From Mactromeris polynyma (Eukaryota; Mollusca; Bivalvia; Venerida; Mactridae): 64,000 bases of DNA. The position numbers and the translations under genes were made by a program. The notes under the pieces are model-generated. The model made no database searches. It was not told the origin of the DNA and saw only the letters and a list, made by a program, of their open reading frames with translations. The stretch lies in the NCBI GenBank assembly GCA_032209605.1, contig JASFXZ010000002.1, forward strand, positions 54,376,431 through 54,440,430, written 5' to 3'. Shown here one piece after another: positions 11,693 to 22,854 of this stretch (position 1 is the first letter of the stretch; every line of letters starts with the position of its first letter).

Positions 11693-13071
11693 CTGAATTA
11701 CAAAACAAAACATGTACTTTTAGCCATTGTAACATAAAACATACGTAAACAATAATTCAAATAAGTGCAGTCGCTTTCCAGTTTCTGCATTTTCAGAACT
11801 TCTGTATCTTCGCTTTGAATGTTAAAACACTTTGTCACTCAGTTCGGAACTATGTTACATATTTATGCCAACATGTATTAAACATTTAACCACATACTTA
11901 AGAAAAACACTAATTTATGGTATATTGCTATGTATGCTAAAAAAGACGTAATTAAAGTCTATTAACCTAACGTGGCTATTATGCTTAGACAACAACAAGA
12001 AAATTCCATAAATGTAAATCATTTCCGGTGTTGGCTTATATTACAAATTAGAATACATTTGTTCATTAATTATGTGACTGGGGCTACTCTTTCGGCTCTA
12101 TAATTCAATAGCCTAATTTATTTCGCGACGCTGCAGTTTAACAACTTTATTTAGTACATATTAAGACCAAACCATCAACATCTGTACATATGGAAACAAT
12201 ATCGAATACTAAATTGCAACGAATAATTGTAATGCCATAAACGCTCCTTCTAAGTTGTTTTTCGTCTAAACCTTTCTCGCAATTATTGTTTTCTCACCAG
12301 CTAACCAGCTACTATAAACTGCTTACATAAAATTGCTCAATGGATGAACATGAACGTAAAACTTGAGACTACAACACTGCCAGCTAACCCTACTATAAAC
12401 TGCTTACATAAAATTGCTCAATGGATGAACATGAACGTAAAACTTGAGACTACAACACTGCCAGCTAACCCTACTATAAACTGCTTACATAAAATTGCTC
12501 AATGGATGAACATGAACGTAAAACTTGAGACTACAACACTGCCAGCTAACCCTACTATAAACTGCTTACATAAAATTGCTCAATGGATGAACATGAACGT
12601 AAAACTTGAGACTACAACACTGCCAGCTAACCCTACTATAAACTGCTTACATAAAATTGCTCAATGGATGAACATGAACGTAAAACTGGAGACTACAACA
12701 CTGCCAGCTAACCCTACTATAAACTGCTTACATACAATTGCTCAATGGATGAACATGAACGTAAAACTGGAGACTACAACACTGCCAGCTAACCCTACTA
12801 TAAACTGCTTACATACAATTGCTCAATGGATGAACATGAACGTAAAACTGGAGACTACAACACTGCCAGCTAACCCTACTATAAACTGCTTACATACAAT
12901 TGCTCAATGGATGAACATGAACGTAAAACTTGAGACTACAACACTGCCAGTTAAAAACTCACCTTTTATATCTGTTTTATCTTTTCCATGCTCTCGTCTT
13001 GGCCCTTTAGGACGAGCCATCGCCGTGGCAACAAGAGCACATGCAAGTATCAGTAATAATGTGAATCTCAT
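10452..13071 (-). CDS. Secreted acidic repeat precursor with polybasic cleavage sites
   Basis: Join of 12963-13071 and 10452-11692 (1350 nt, 449 aa plus stop). Residues 1-19 (MRFTLLLILACALVATAMA) are a clear signal peptide. Residues 20-84 are a charged, Lys/Asp/Asn-rich leader. Residues 85-449 hold seven repeat units of 43-58 aa, each starting SIE. Each has an acidic Ser block (SSEEDSEEDSEDVSSED type) and a Thr-rich block (TTESTTETTEATVSTTSN). Units 2-7 are each preceded by RRRR or RRRRR (before Ser130, 178, 226, 284, 336 and 394), matching furin-type R-x-(K/R)-R consensus. S-x-E motifs suggest secretory-pathway phosphorylation, and the Thr blocks suggest O-glycosylation. Inference: a polyprotein releasing acidic peptides, for example a mineral- or mucus-associated matrix protein. 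I do not recognise a named family. The long antisense frames are a by-product of the repeats. Confidence 0.85.
10540..11450. repeat. Coding minisatellite with 330-bp higher-order period
   Basis: Repeats of 144-174 bp encode the seven units. Units 4 and 6 are identical in protein sequence and units 5 and 7 are close, giving a 110-residue (330-bp) higher-order period. Inner 15-bp steps (DVSSE) appear three times in units 4 and 6. Confidence 0.9.
12294..12953. repeat. 81-bp minisatellite inside intron 2
   Basis: About eight copies of an 81-bp unit (starts atgaacatgaacgtaaaact). The first four copies carry cttgag and ataaaattg, and later copies carry ctggag and atacaattg. On the gene's strand the array begins about 10 nt after the donor site at 12962. 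The 254-codon plus-strand frame here is an artefact of the 27-codon unit. Confidence 0.95.
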
Positions 13072-13094
13072 GGTTGTAAATCGTTTGTTGTATT
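12963..13094 (-). CDS. Acidic precursor exon 2 (signal peptide exon)
   Basis: The ATG is at 13071-13069. Upstream, ttatttttag ends at 13095, a good acceptor, leaving 23 nt of 5' UTR in this exon. It ends ATAAAAG followed by the donor GTGAGT at 12962-12957, phase 1. It encodes 36 whole codons plus one base. Confidence 0.8.
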
Positions 13095-15024
13095 CTAAAA
13101 ATAAATAGAGCAGTTGTAAAATATTATGATTAATACATGATAACCGAAGGTAAATTGTCATAATACATTATGTATGTGCAAATTGTTCGCGCTCTGGGAC
13201 AATATTACAGAAACATCTTAAGTAAAAATCTTATCCTTAAAATTACACTTTCCTTAATTGGTTTGTTTAACATACGGGCTATGATATGGTCAAATCAAGA
13301 GTGATAAATAATTAGTATTAATATGTTCTTGTCATTACCATAAAAAAGCTTAACAGTTTTAATGTGGTTTTGGAATTACATCCATTTGAAGTTTTGAACT
13401 TTAGTGAAAATATTTAAGATTCTGTAATACGGCCCTGAACTAAATGAATAAACTGGCTCAACACCACACACCAAGCCATCTCTATGTCTGTGATCACATG
13501 ACGCACCTAGACCTGTGCCCGGGATTATAAGTCGAGCAGAAACAAGGGTAGATGAGTATTACTGTACATGTTGATACACTAGTTGCGCGTTCATGCCATC
13601 GAAGGCATTCGTATTTGTTCATGACAAAATAACATGATCGAGCCTAAAGTCAACATGTCCGCACATATTGAGGGTTTCAAAAACTAGTATATAGAGGGAA
13701 GAATATGGAAACTGCTGTCTGGTATTTTATTTATATGCAGACAGACGATAGTCTCGTTTTTACGTCTTTGTGTATTATTTGTTTGAGTTTTCCATACATA
13801 AATGTGAAGCTGCGTTCATGTGGAGTTATACCATTAATTATTTAATTACAAATATAAAGTGTTTTATTTTCATTCACAAATTTAATACTAAGTAATCGAT
13901 GAATTTCAGAGAATAAATAGAAACTTTCTTAAACGAGCCAGATGGCAAAAATATATGATGGAAGTTTATAAAATCTGATAAAAAAAAATACTTATATACA
14001 TAATAAATACACTAAAACTGAATAATATAGAAAAATATTACAGTTTGTATTTTATACAACACGCCATTAATAACGCAACTAAAATTGTCCGCGTCAACAA
14101 TGTGACATTATAAAGAAATAATTGTATTCTAATTCTCAAACATAATTTTCTATTGTTAATAAATTATTAAATATGAATACTTGGTCCATAGTTTGATTTC
14201 TTTTTGATGAATGATTCACATATTTGTAATCATAAAACGCTTTTAAAATCTGGAACAAAATGAAGGCTGTAGTAAAATAGTTGCGTATTTAATGGCGTTA
14301 TATATCCATGTGTATAGGCATTTAAAAAACTGGTCATTAACAAACGCCGTACATCGCGTGTATAGATTACAGCAATGACAGAGCAATGGTTTGATGTTCA
14401 AGAAAAATATAAACGTATATAGTACTGTGTTAGCTGCATTTATACGTATATAGATATAAAACATTATAAAACGCGTTTTTCAAGACATTTTGAATTCAAA
14501 TGTTCACTGCTGACAACGCGAAACACAATCAATCAGAAAATGACAAAATCAACCGTTAAACACATTTTGTTGCATATACGCTCAGGGCTCTAGAAATCCA
14601 ATAGCCCGACGTCCAGGACTAGTCTGATGCTGTATCGGGCTACCAGGATTGAAGTCAAGACAAGTTTGTTTTTAAAGCTAACGTTGTAAGTCAAACCTTA
14701 GAAACACATACATATGATTATTAATTTTAGATTGCGGACCTATCATTGTGTATGTTTATTTATTACTAAATTGACCCATATTCTCGGACAACTAGTTTCC
14801 TATGTCGGACAAGTCAAATTTTACATTTCCATAAGTCCGGGACGAGTGTCTTTGAACAATTATTCTAGATCCCTGACGCTAACTTGGGAAAAGATTATCC
14901 AACTAATAATCATACGGAGTGTATTTATGAAATTTACAAAATGCAAATCGTTATTGAAAAATGTTCTGCGCAAAGATTCAATAATAAAACATTTATAAAA
15001 ATATATAAATATTAATTCACTTAC
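13095..15024 (-). other. Probable intron 1 of the acidic precursor gene
   Basis: AT-rich sequence with no supported coding. It contains the hAT-like MITE at 14583-14875. It is bounded by GTAAGTG at 15024 and ttatttttag at 13095 on the minus strand. Confidence 0.45.
14583..14875. mobile_element. hAT-like MITE with 5-bp TSD, copy B
   Basis: Ends cagggctctagaa and ttctagatccctg form a 13-bp inverted repeat with one mismatch. A perfect 5-bp direct repeat ACGCT flanks it (14578-14582 and 14876-14880). The right half matches copy A at 6120-6280. Confidence 0.85.
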
Positions 15025-15075
15025 CGTCTTCTGTACGTTTACTAAAGCTGGTTGTTAGACTCGGCAGATAGTGTG
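15025..15075 (-). other. Predicted 5' non-coding exon 1 of the acidic precursor gene
   Basis: The minus strand shows a TATA box at 15104-15098, then about 50 nt of putative exon ending GACG followed by GTAAGTG (donor at 15024). The next acceptor downstream on this strand with a following ATG is the signal peptide exon at 13094. The transcription start is estimated from TATA spacing only. Confidence 0.5.
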
Positions 15076-15096
15076 CGGATGGACCGGACGGTCTGA

Positions 15097-15105
15097 CTTT
15101 TATAG
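15097..15105 (-). promoter_or_regulatory. TATA box (CTATAAAAG), minus strand
   Basis: CTATAAAAG on the minus strand, about 75 nt upstream of a strong GTAAGTG donor. It fits a core promoter for the acidic precursor gene. Confidence 0.5.
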
Positions 15106-15106
15106 T

Positions 15107-15858
15107 AGATAGCCCAAGCTAGCGTGACCGGGTATCGTGATCGGGTATCAATAGTCTTATTTGTGTACATTCACGCCGTCGAAATATCGTACGTATGGTA
15201 TACAATCATAGGCTAAATATAGATTAAACGTGTTTACGTCGAACACGATTAAAATGTTGAATCAGGCGAAATCGGTTTTGAATTAGTACGTGATTTGAGA
15301 GCATTTATTATGAGTCATGAATCTTTTGAAATTAATTTGAAAACGTAAGTCATATTCATGTGGGGTTTGAATGAAAACTCATTCAGAGCTGATCACGTAT
15401 TATGTACACCTATTACCATATTTTGCGTTTGATAATAAGATGCCGTCACCTGCAGTAAACATGGTACCCATAACATTATATGCACATCAATCGTGAAAAT
15501 AACACGACATACGAGTATGACTAACGAAATGTTTGACCGATATTCCAGTAACTGGGTCTTCTATGTACCGACCTGTCCTACTTCAGTGAAAACATGCCAG
15601 ATGACAGAAAATTCGTTACGGTTGAATGAGATATTAAACTATATTCTAATCAACAACTGGATAGCTCCGGTTTTGTGATACAGGTTGTAGAAAGTAATCA
15701 TACTCGTTTTTGACTATAATTACATGATTTTTAACAAGATTATTCTACAAGTTGATTGGAAAACAGCGGAATCGAGAAAAAAATTAACATATCTCGCTGT
15801 TGAGATATAACCCTTAGCATAATTACACGCACCGTGAACACAGTTTAAGATATACATC
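15107..15858. other. Intergenic upstream of the acidic precursor gene
   Basis: No gene is seen. The 61-codon frame at 15493-15678 has no recognisable domain. Confidence 0.4.
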
Positions 15859-15859
15859 A

Positions 15860-15983
15860 AGGGCTTCCATTAGATGCTGAATATCAAGGGACACAGAGGA
15901 TCTCATATGAGTGGATTTTTTAAACGAGTCTTCTAAGATGATGAGTTTGATACATTCAATAAAAATGAACACGAATGTAAGAT
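15860..15983. mobile_element. Decayed element fragments, including a relative of the 24.7-kb foldback
   Basis: 15860-15890 (gggcttccattagatgctga) resembles the start of the 57716 MITE. 15899-15983 shares atctcatatgagtg, aaacgagtc and cacgaatgtaagat with the foldback at 24670-24823, but the arms no longer match. Confidence 0.5.
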
Positions 15984-16929
15984 GACATAACAGCAGAAAC
16001 GGCTGATTGTCGCCAATACGTTACCTAAATCCCTATATGCAAGCAAAGTATGATGTGTGTAATTCGGTCTTTGGTAAACAAAAGCTGACGCATCAAAAAG
16101 TAGTTGCGACTTGTTTTATTGTTCAGTCACAAGACATGAGTTCAAATGACTACATCACATATCATATTCAAATTTAAAAAAAAAAAACATTAATTTTCAA
16201 CGAAATAAAATGTTATACTTCGTACAAAATAAATATTTATGGATGTCAACATCATTTGAGAGCGCCTACGTCACGCTTGTTTTGTTGAGACATCGCACGC
16301 ACATGAGTTGTTATTTCACTAGTGAAGTATTGAAAATAATACATGGGTGTTATTACCACTGTACAACTATATGCGGGAAAATGTAGGAAACTGTAAATAC
16401 AGTTGAAAAAAGATCAAGAACTTTCAAAATTGAGTAAATGTTTATATTTATTTTGGTCTAAAGATGTAATACTAGTAACACAACTATAGAAGCAAATGTT
16501 TGTAAGCAGCCATACTTAATAAGTGGGATAAGGTACTATAAATTGCAATAGTCACCAAATTATTAGATGATACATTAAATATATTTGCATCTAAAACTCA
16601 AAGATTGTTCCTAAATTGGTTTTGAAACGTATGTGTATGCAAATCATACAACAACCGATTATTCGACGATGCAGTTAGAAACGTCATTGTTATAAGTATC
16701 GAGTATGACATTTTAGCTTGTATCATCATTAGCATTATTATATTGCGAGTTATGCCGGATACTGCCGAACAGTTACGATTGTACTTGAAATTAGACAATT
16801 GTTTTCAGAAACATGTACCTATTGATGGATAATAAATATATATATATAATTTACATTGCAATTTGGATATTTTTTAAGTACGTGTATTGCTTATACTGCA
16901 GTTTACATCAGGTTAACACAATTAAAGTA
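15984..16929. other. Intergenic, nothing recognised
   Basis: AT-rich sequence with no supported gene. Confidence 0.4.
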
Positions 16930-19285
16930 CCATTTCTTAATCATGACACAAAGACCACTTCAGTTAGTGACGTACTTAGTCAAGTTAACGCTTTTGTATC
17001 CAAATAGTACTTCAGCTGAGTCTGGTGAAGATGTAAATACCAGTGTATTTGAAACTGACGTAAGTTCCGTATCAGAACAGGAAGTAACCAAGATGGCGGA
17101 AGGTGGGACTGATCCATCAAATAAGGATATCATGGACTGCATGAAATCAATAGCAGAGAAACTAGTGACGATGGAGAAAAAGTAAGGTAAAATCGAGGCA
17201 TTAGAGAAGAAAGTGTCGGACTTTGATTGAGAGTTGAAGAAGATATGGGCGGCCGTTGATGATCGTATTAAGCGGGTGGACGAAAGAGTTGAAAATAATG
17301 TAAAATGCGTGAACTTGACAATATGAGAAAAAGTAAGCCGAGAGAGTTTTGGAAGTATTTTAAATCAAAAGCGTCTACCAGTCATGATAGAAAACCGTTA
17401 AACGTATTTCGCGATTATTTTAAGAACTTGAGTGGCAATATTTTTGACTGTAGAAATGAGGAGTCCGAGAGTTTTAATGATGATAATAATTTTGATTTAC
17501 CGGGATATTTTTCCTGAACTTGATAGTCCGATTACCGTTAATGAGATAGTGTATGCTGTTAAGACTTTAAAAAGTCATAAAGTCCACGGTAATGATAATT
17601 TATTAAATGAGTATTTCATAGAAACTATTGACTTTTTATCATCACATTTATGTGACATTTATAACAGTATTTGGAATTTCGGTTTTTATCCTGAGTCTTG
17701 GACCGTCGGTATAATAATCCCATTACATAAGAATGGTTCACAAACCGACAGTAATAACTACATGGGTATAATTCTTGTTAGTTGTTTGTCTAAATTATTT
17801 ACAACGATTTTGAATAGGCGCATCGAGCAAGTTTGTGTAGAGCATAACATAATTTCGTATGCACAATTCGGATTTCGGAAGGGTCGCTCCACTGTAGATG
17901 CTATATTTATTTTGATGTCATTAATTCAAAACTTCTTGAATGAAAACAAACGATTGTACGTAATTATTGTAGATATGATGAAATGTTTTGATTCAATCTA
18001 TAGAAACGCTCTAGGGCTTAAAATGTATAAAACGGGTATACGCGGTAAAATATTGAACGATGTACGCGATATGTATCAAAATGTTAAATCGTGCGTTAAA
18101 TCATTGTCGTCATACTCAGATTATTTTACATACGCAGTAGGTTTACGTCAGGCTGAAGTTATGTCCCCTTTACTGTTTTCTTTGTTTGTTGAAGATTTTG
18201 AATTGTTTCTTCAAAATGATGTTAACTCTGGCGTTACAATTGATGATATTGCTACTATTATACTACTTTTATGTGCGGATGATATGGCCATAGTAGATAA
18301 ATCGCCTGATGAAGTACAGACACATTTTGATAATTTACTGGACTATTGTAATACTTGGGGATTAAAGGTAAATACATTTGTACCGATAAGACAAAACTTA
18401 TGGTTTCCCCCAAAAGGGATGGTTTATTACCAACTGAGCAATGGACCTACAATGATCAACATATAGAAGTAGTGAATGCTTTTAACTATCTGGGTGTTGT
18501 TTTAAATTATACAGGTAATTTCAATCAAAACAAGAGCACTGAATTGGTACAGCTCTAAAGGCCATGAATGTTTTATTATGTAAATGTGATGACTTTGACC
18601 TAAAGCCAAACATAGTATGTCAACTTGTTGATGCTTTTGTTGGTTCAATTTTGAATTACTCCTCAGAAATAAAAAAAATTTCAAAATCTAAAGAAATAGA
18701 ACAAATTCATTTAAAGTTTTGTAAACGTATTTTAAAAGTTAGAACAAATAGTTGTAACGCAATAGTTTATGGTGAGTTGGGTAGATACCCTTTGTACATT
18801 CACAGATATGTGAGAGTTTTGAAATAATGGTTCAAATTTGTCTCAACTGATAATGCGATATTAAAATCTGTTTATGCGCAAGCACTAGCTGATTGCCATA
18901 AAGGTAAAAGAAACTGGGTATATAATGTTAAAAAGATGTTAAATGACTATGGTTTCACGTATGTTTTTGAAAACATCCACAATGTAGAAATGGAATCTTT
19001 TGTAGAATTAAGTTAAGATTTAACGATACTTATAAACGAGAATGGTATGTTTCATTACAAAATAGTTATAGGCAGTATAAATTATCGTTTGAATATGAGG
19101 ATTATTTGGATGGTTTACCAAGAAGTCCTACGTTTTATTTGTGCAGATTACGCATGTCCACGCATCCTCTTAGAAATCAAACAGGTAGATTCGTAAGGAA
19201 TAATGTTGATTGGCATGAAAGATATTGTTTATGTTGCAACACTCATGATATAGAAGCTGAATACCACTTTATATGTATATAAAAT
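16930..19285 (+). mobile_element. Decayed LINE retrotransposon with internal deletion
   Basis: 16990-17290 encodes a charged coiled-coil segment resembling a LINE ORF1 (stops at 17183 and 17228). It runs straight into the N-terminal part of a reverse transcriptase at 17305, so the endonuclease region is missing. The RT core is at 17432-18400: NEIVYAVKTLKSHK, then FGFRKGRST, VDMMKCFDS, then a catalytic box CADDMA where YADD or FADD is usual. Frameshifts near 17510 and 18365 and a stop at 18558 break the frame. The tail at 19020-19280 has the LINE C-terminal RLRMSTHPLRNQTG and a Cys/His knuckle (YCLCC...EYHF). The element is dead and lies tail-to-tail with the C1q gene. Confidence 0.85.
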
Positions 19286-19362
19286 AAACTGAAATGAATA
19301 GTAATACAGTAGGCCTAAACACATTTAAATATTTCATTGAAATATTGCAAAATGTACATCGT

Positions 19363-19841
19363 TCAGGGCTCGTTGCCTTTACTAAATTCTATGAGAGGTC
19401 CTAGTAGAAAGCCCTCAAATGTTGAATATGAATCTGCATCACTGTAGATGACACTAGTATCATTCATACATACGTCTACTGCATCACCTTTCTTCAACTG
19501 TTCCACGATCATTTTACTCCAGCCGTTGCGTTTGCCAGTAATTGGTGCATAAATACCCACACTCTCAATGCCATTGACAGTAAGTCTGCACATTGCTGTA
19601 TGTTGGGGCTCAACAGGCTCCACAGGCTTCACAAACACGATAGTGTGGAATGCGTAGATGCCAGAAATCGGTGCTATAAAAACACCGTGTTCAGGGTGAT
19701 AAGCATCTCCAATGTTCACATGTATGTCATCAAATGCAATACTTTGATCAGCATCCCGAGTTTTCCAACGGTGGGACAGAATTGCTTTGAATCCTACGAT
19801 TTCCTGTGATGGCAGCTGGTGGTTCATTCTATCGCCGGTAT
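19363..19841 (-). CDS. C1q gene exon 2 (C1q domain)
   Basis: The acceptor gttgctttag ends at 19842. The first bases, at, join the g of exon 1 to give GAT (Asp68), then TGDRMNHQLP. The stop TGA is at 19365-19363. Splicing phases match without any intermediate exon. Confidence 0.88.
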
Positions 19842-21387
19842 CTAAAGCAACAGTGAGTTTGTATTATCGTTAAGTAAACCATTTAAGTAAATCATGTACA
19901 CCGTGAAATATAAGGCAAATAGTGAATCATGTAAGAAGTTTCTTTCAATGGTCAATCCTGTGTTAATGTCAACTTTAATAAAAGTGACATATAAGCCAGC
20001 TTGACGACGTTGCGTGTAAACCAACGTGTTTTTTGGTTAATTTTTCTCTTACTTTAAAATAACATGAACATGGGAAAACTTCGCATGTTCGAATGCTTGT
20101 TTGTGCAATTTACTGCCAATCTGGAGGTTGCCCGGGCGACGCAAATCACATCCGTGATGATCAATCTGGAGGTTGCCCGAGCGACGCGAATGACATCCGT
20201 GATGATTTAACAGAAGAGAATACATATATAATTATAGTCTTTTATCTTACTGACAAAATAAGTGTTAATTTAGCCTTTATAATAATGCGGATAGAATTTG
20301 AACATTTTATATTTTTGCCGTTCCATAAACAAGTTATGACCCTTTTTCATCTCTGAAAAATAAGCCTTTAAAACTACATGTATACCAGTAAATGTAAGTT
20401 CCATTTATTTTCTTATTTCTTCATATTTATATGTAGTGAAACCAACTGTGTACTAAACGGACTTACAAATTTAAGAAAAGTAAGAAATATCTGAAGAGAA
20501 AGAAAATTAAATTAGTTGGTGACATTTGTGTCTTAAATATTTTAAAATGGGAATATTTCATTTGAACATACATATATGCTATACGAGTATCTAAATGTCT
20601 GAGAGATTTACCGTCCAGTTTTTGCAAAATTTCATTTTGAACAGAAGCCTACACATGATGAAACTGGAATTTGCAATTTTGTTTATTTCATTCAAAAGTA
20701 AGATTTATTTTCGGCTAAGAAAGCTCATTGTAGTTGTAAAACATAAGTACATTGACATTGTCGCCAAGCTATGTCACTTACAAAACTTCAACTTACATTT
20801 TAAATATTCTGAAGTATTTTAGTGAATTACCTACCATTATAAATAATTTAACATACGTTTTTAACTTTTGCAATAAACACACCTTTTAGAAATAAACATT
20901 GAATGACAACCACGAATATTAAATAACTTACAGCAACTGCTGTGAAATTCAATTTAGCATATATAAATATTTGAAATATATTTTAATTGTGTTACTAGTA
21001 ACATATATATTGAAGGGAAATTACCCAACTCACCAGAGTGTGAAGTCCTGCTTGATTTAAACTTTAAACCAAACACAACGACCCAATCATTAGTGGTTAC
21101 CTTCCTTATCATTTATATATAACAAATATATTCGGACTCTGCACAGAAATGGCCTCACATGGTACTTTTAAGTAAACACACTTACCAGTGGTCAATTTGG
21201 GCTTTGACTGTGCATCATCAACCATGGACTTCTGTTCTAATTTCTGCTTCAGTTCTTGTATCTCTTTCTGATGGTTGTTGACAAGGTCGTGCAATAGTTC
21301 AAACTGTCTATCCACGTCTGTCCCACGGCTCTCGCCAAACGAGAAACTATTTAAACTTACCCAAATTAATATAACAAATCTGACCAT
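19363..21387 (-). CDS. Secreted C1q-domain-containing protein
   Basis: Join of 21186-21387 and 19363-19841 (681 nt, 226 aa plus stop). Residues 1-18 (MVRFVILIWVSLNSFSFG) form a signal peptide. Residues 27-55 are a coiled coil (heptad-like LLHDLVNNHQKEIQELKQKL). A linker follows, then a C1q globular domain at about 82-220. Domain signatures: FKAILSHRW at the start, FIAPISGIYAFHTIV (the F-x-P-x-x-G-x-Y-x-F core) and STFEGFLLGP at the end. There is no collagen stretch, as is usual for invertebrate C1q-like proteins, which oligomerise via the coiled coil and act as secreted lectin-like immune recognition or binding proteins. TATA box at 21507-21500. Two decayed copies of the 5' half lie upstream. 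Confidence 0.92.
19842..21185 (-). other. Intron of the C1q gene
   Basis: AT-rich. It contains a 44-bp duplication (20118-20205, caatctggaggttgcccg). The 20035-20210 stretch is homologous to 30450-30560, and 20830-21060 is homologous to 23800-24010. These show that the intron was copied along with exon 1. Confidence 0.75.
20118..20205. repeat. 44-bp direct duplication
   Basis: Two copies of a 44-bp unit starting caatctggaggttgccc at 20118 and 20162. The homologous 30.5-kb segment has one copy. Confidence 0.85.
21186..21387 (-). CDS. C1q gene exon 1 (signal peptide and coiled coil)
   Basis: The ATG is at 21387-21385. The exon ends ACCACTG followed by the donor GTAAGTG at 21185, phase 1, after 67 codons. 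Confidence 0.85.
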
Positions 21388-21499
21388 ATATGCAATATGA
21401 AGGTGTTTTAGAAATTATCTTGACAAATATACATGTATGTGTTATCACAATCTATCTATAACCCGAGTTATTTGTCAGTCTTGTTATTACACTCAACAA

Positions 21500-21507
21500 C
21501 TTTTATA
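21500..21507 (-). promoter_or_regulatory. TATA box of the C1q gene
   Basis: The minus strand reads TATAAAAG about 113 nt upstream of the ATG. This predicts a transcription start near 21475 and a roughly 90-nt uninterrupted 5' UTR. Confidence 0.5.
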
Positions 21508-21678
21508 AGTATATATTTTCATTTTTAAGTATCTCGGTTGTTATAAATATAACGTTTTTAAATTTCGACTGCTTTTATTGTACACCAAGACCTGTATAAT
21601 ACGACTAAAAATGTATTCGAAAACCATCACGCCACTTAATTTGTTCTGGAGAGCACGTACATTTTGTGCTTTTTGCCA

Positions 21679-22175
21679 TTATCGCCCCTTCCGGGTGTAC
21701 AAATCGTTATTACGTATACACGTTGAAGTCAATGAAGTGGATTGCGAAAAACGAAAAACACATTCCAACCAGAAAATATATGCGTCTGACACCAAAATAA
21801 TGGCGCTGTACCTCATTTCCCTTGAAGAGTTAAACTTGAAGGGGAGCCATGCTTTTGACCATCTTCCAATTGCGGTAACAGTGTGTTTCAGTGCGCCAAT
21901 ATCTAAAATTGATAAAAGAAAAGACATACACGTATAAAACATTCCGCATCAATCTTATTTCAAATGAGGAAACATTGAAAGAACGATTGAAACTTCAAAG
22001 TTACTTGTGCCATTGTATGTATTCATGTAACGCTGAGGCATCTTTAAGGAACTTCCTATGCACATCTCTCACATAATGATAGAAATACAATGAATACATG
22101 TATGTAAATTAACTCTGAACACATCATCAGATAACCACAATTGATCCATTTTGTTTATCTTCATTTATTGACAAA
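21679..22175. repeat. Upstream C1q-locus segment, first of three copies
   Basis: 21785-22205 is homologous to 25630-25980, and 21935-22175 is also homologous to 35350-35585. Shared phrases include aacattccgcatcaatct, gaacacatcatcagat and caattgatccattttg. Each copy ends near a minus-strand AATAAA-like word (22166-22171). It could be an unrecognised exon or 3' UTR; no domain is seen. Confidence 0.6.
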
Positions 22176-22854
22176 ACAGTGACACGAGATCGTCAATTCT
22201 GGCTGTCTGATGATGTTTTGACTTTGAGGAAAGCTTTCTGTTTTTTAGCAATCCTATGGAATAAGAATCAAAGCACAGAAGTGCTGTGAGACGGGACGGT
22301 ACCACTCGTTTCTTTAGCCAAGCTGGCAACTCGTTGCATAAAACTAAAACATCAAGACAGAAATGCGAAAAAGAATAAAAAGTTATTGAAAAAATAGTGA
22401 ACATTTTTTCCAAAAGATCTTCAATCCGACTTGCTTTAGAAATGCTAGATTTTTAAACCGAAATAAAGAAAAATGGTCAGTAATAATATTAGAACCTTAA
22501 AATTGTAAAACAAGTGAAATGTTTGTCACGATTGTAAATAAATGAAATACAAATACAGACCCTTTATTTAACGTTTGTGAATATTTAATTATAAAATGGT
22601 TATATCAGCACGAACTTAGAGTAAAATCAGTATGCCCAGGCATAAAGTTATGATAACACAAGCTTGCCATAGGTTATGAGTTATCTTGTTGTAGTTGGGT
22701 ATTTTCCAAGCGCAGAGTGAGATGTACGTAGAAAGATGACACCGATAATTTTCGTAGTCGTGCACAACGAGACCATATCTACGATAAATCGCAATAAAGA
22801 AGAAAAACAATAACAGTAATCACTTGTCATCGATTTATATAATATAATGCTATG
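22176..22854. other. Intergenic, unrecognised minus frame 22165-22413
   Basis: The 82-codon minus frame ends SKHHQTARIDDLVSLFCQ just before AATAAA. The last part (KHHQTA) is repeated at 25960. It has no recognised domain or clear acceptor, so function is unknown and it may be non-coding. Confidence 0.35.

Noticed and set aside
12344..13108. 254-codon plus-strand protein
   Set aside because: Intronic 81-bp array read in frame, antisense to the signal peptide exon.
21679..21942. 87-codon minus-strand exon upstream of C1q (DIGALKHTVT)
   Set aside because: A possible acceptor precedes it and it is partly conserved at 25.7 kb, but no domain is recognisable and the frame is not kept in the third copy.
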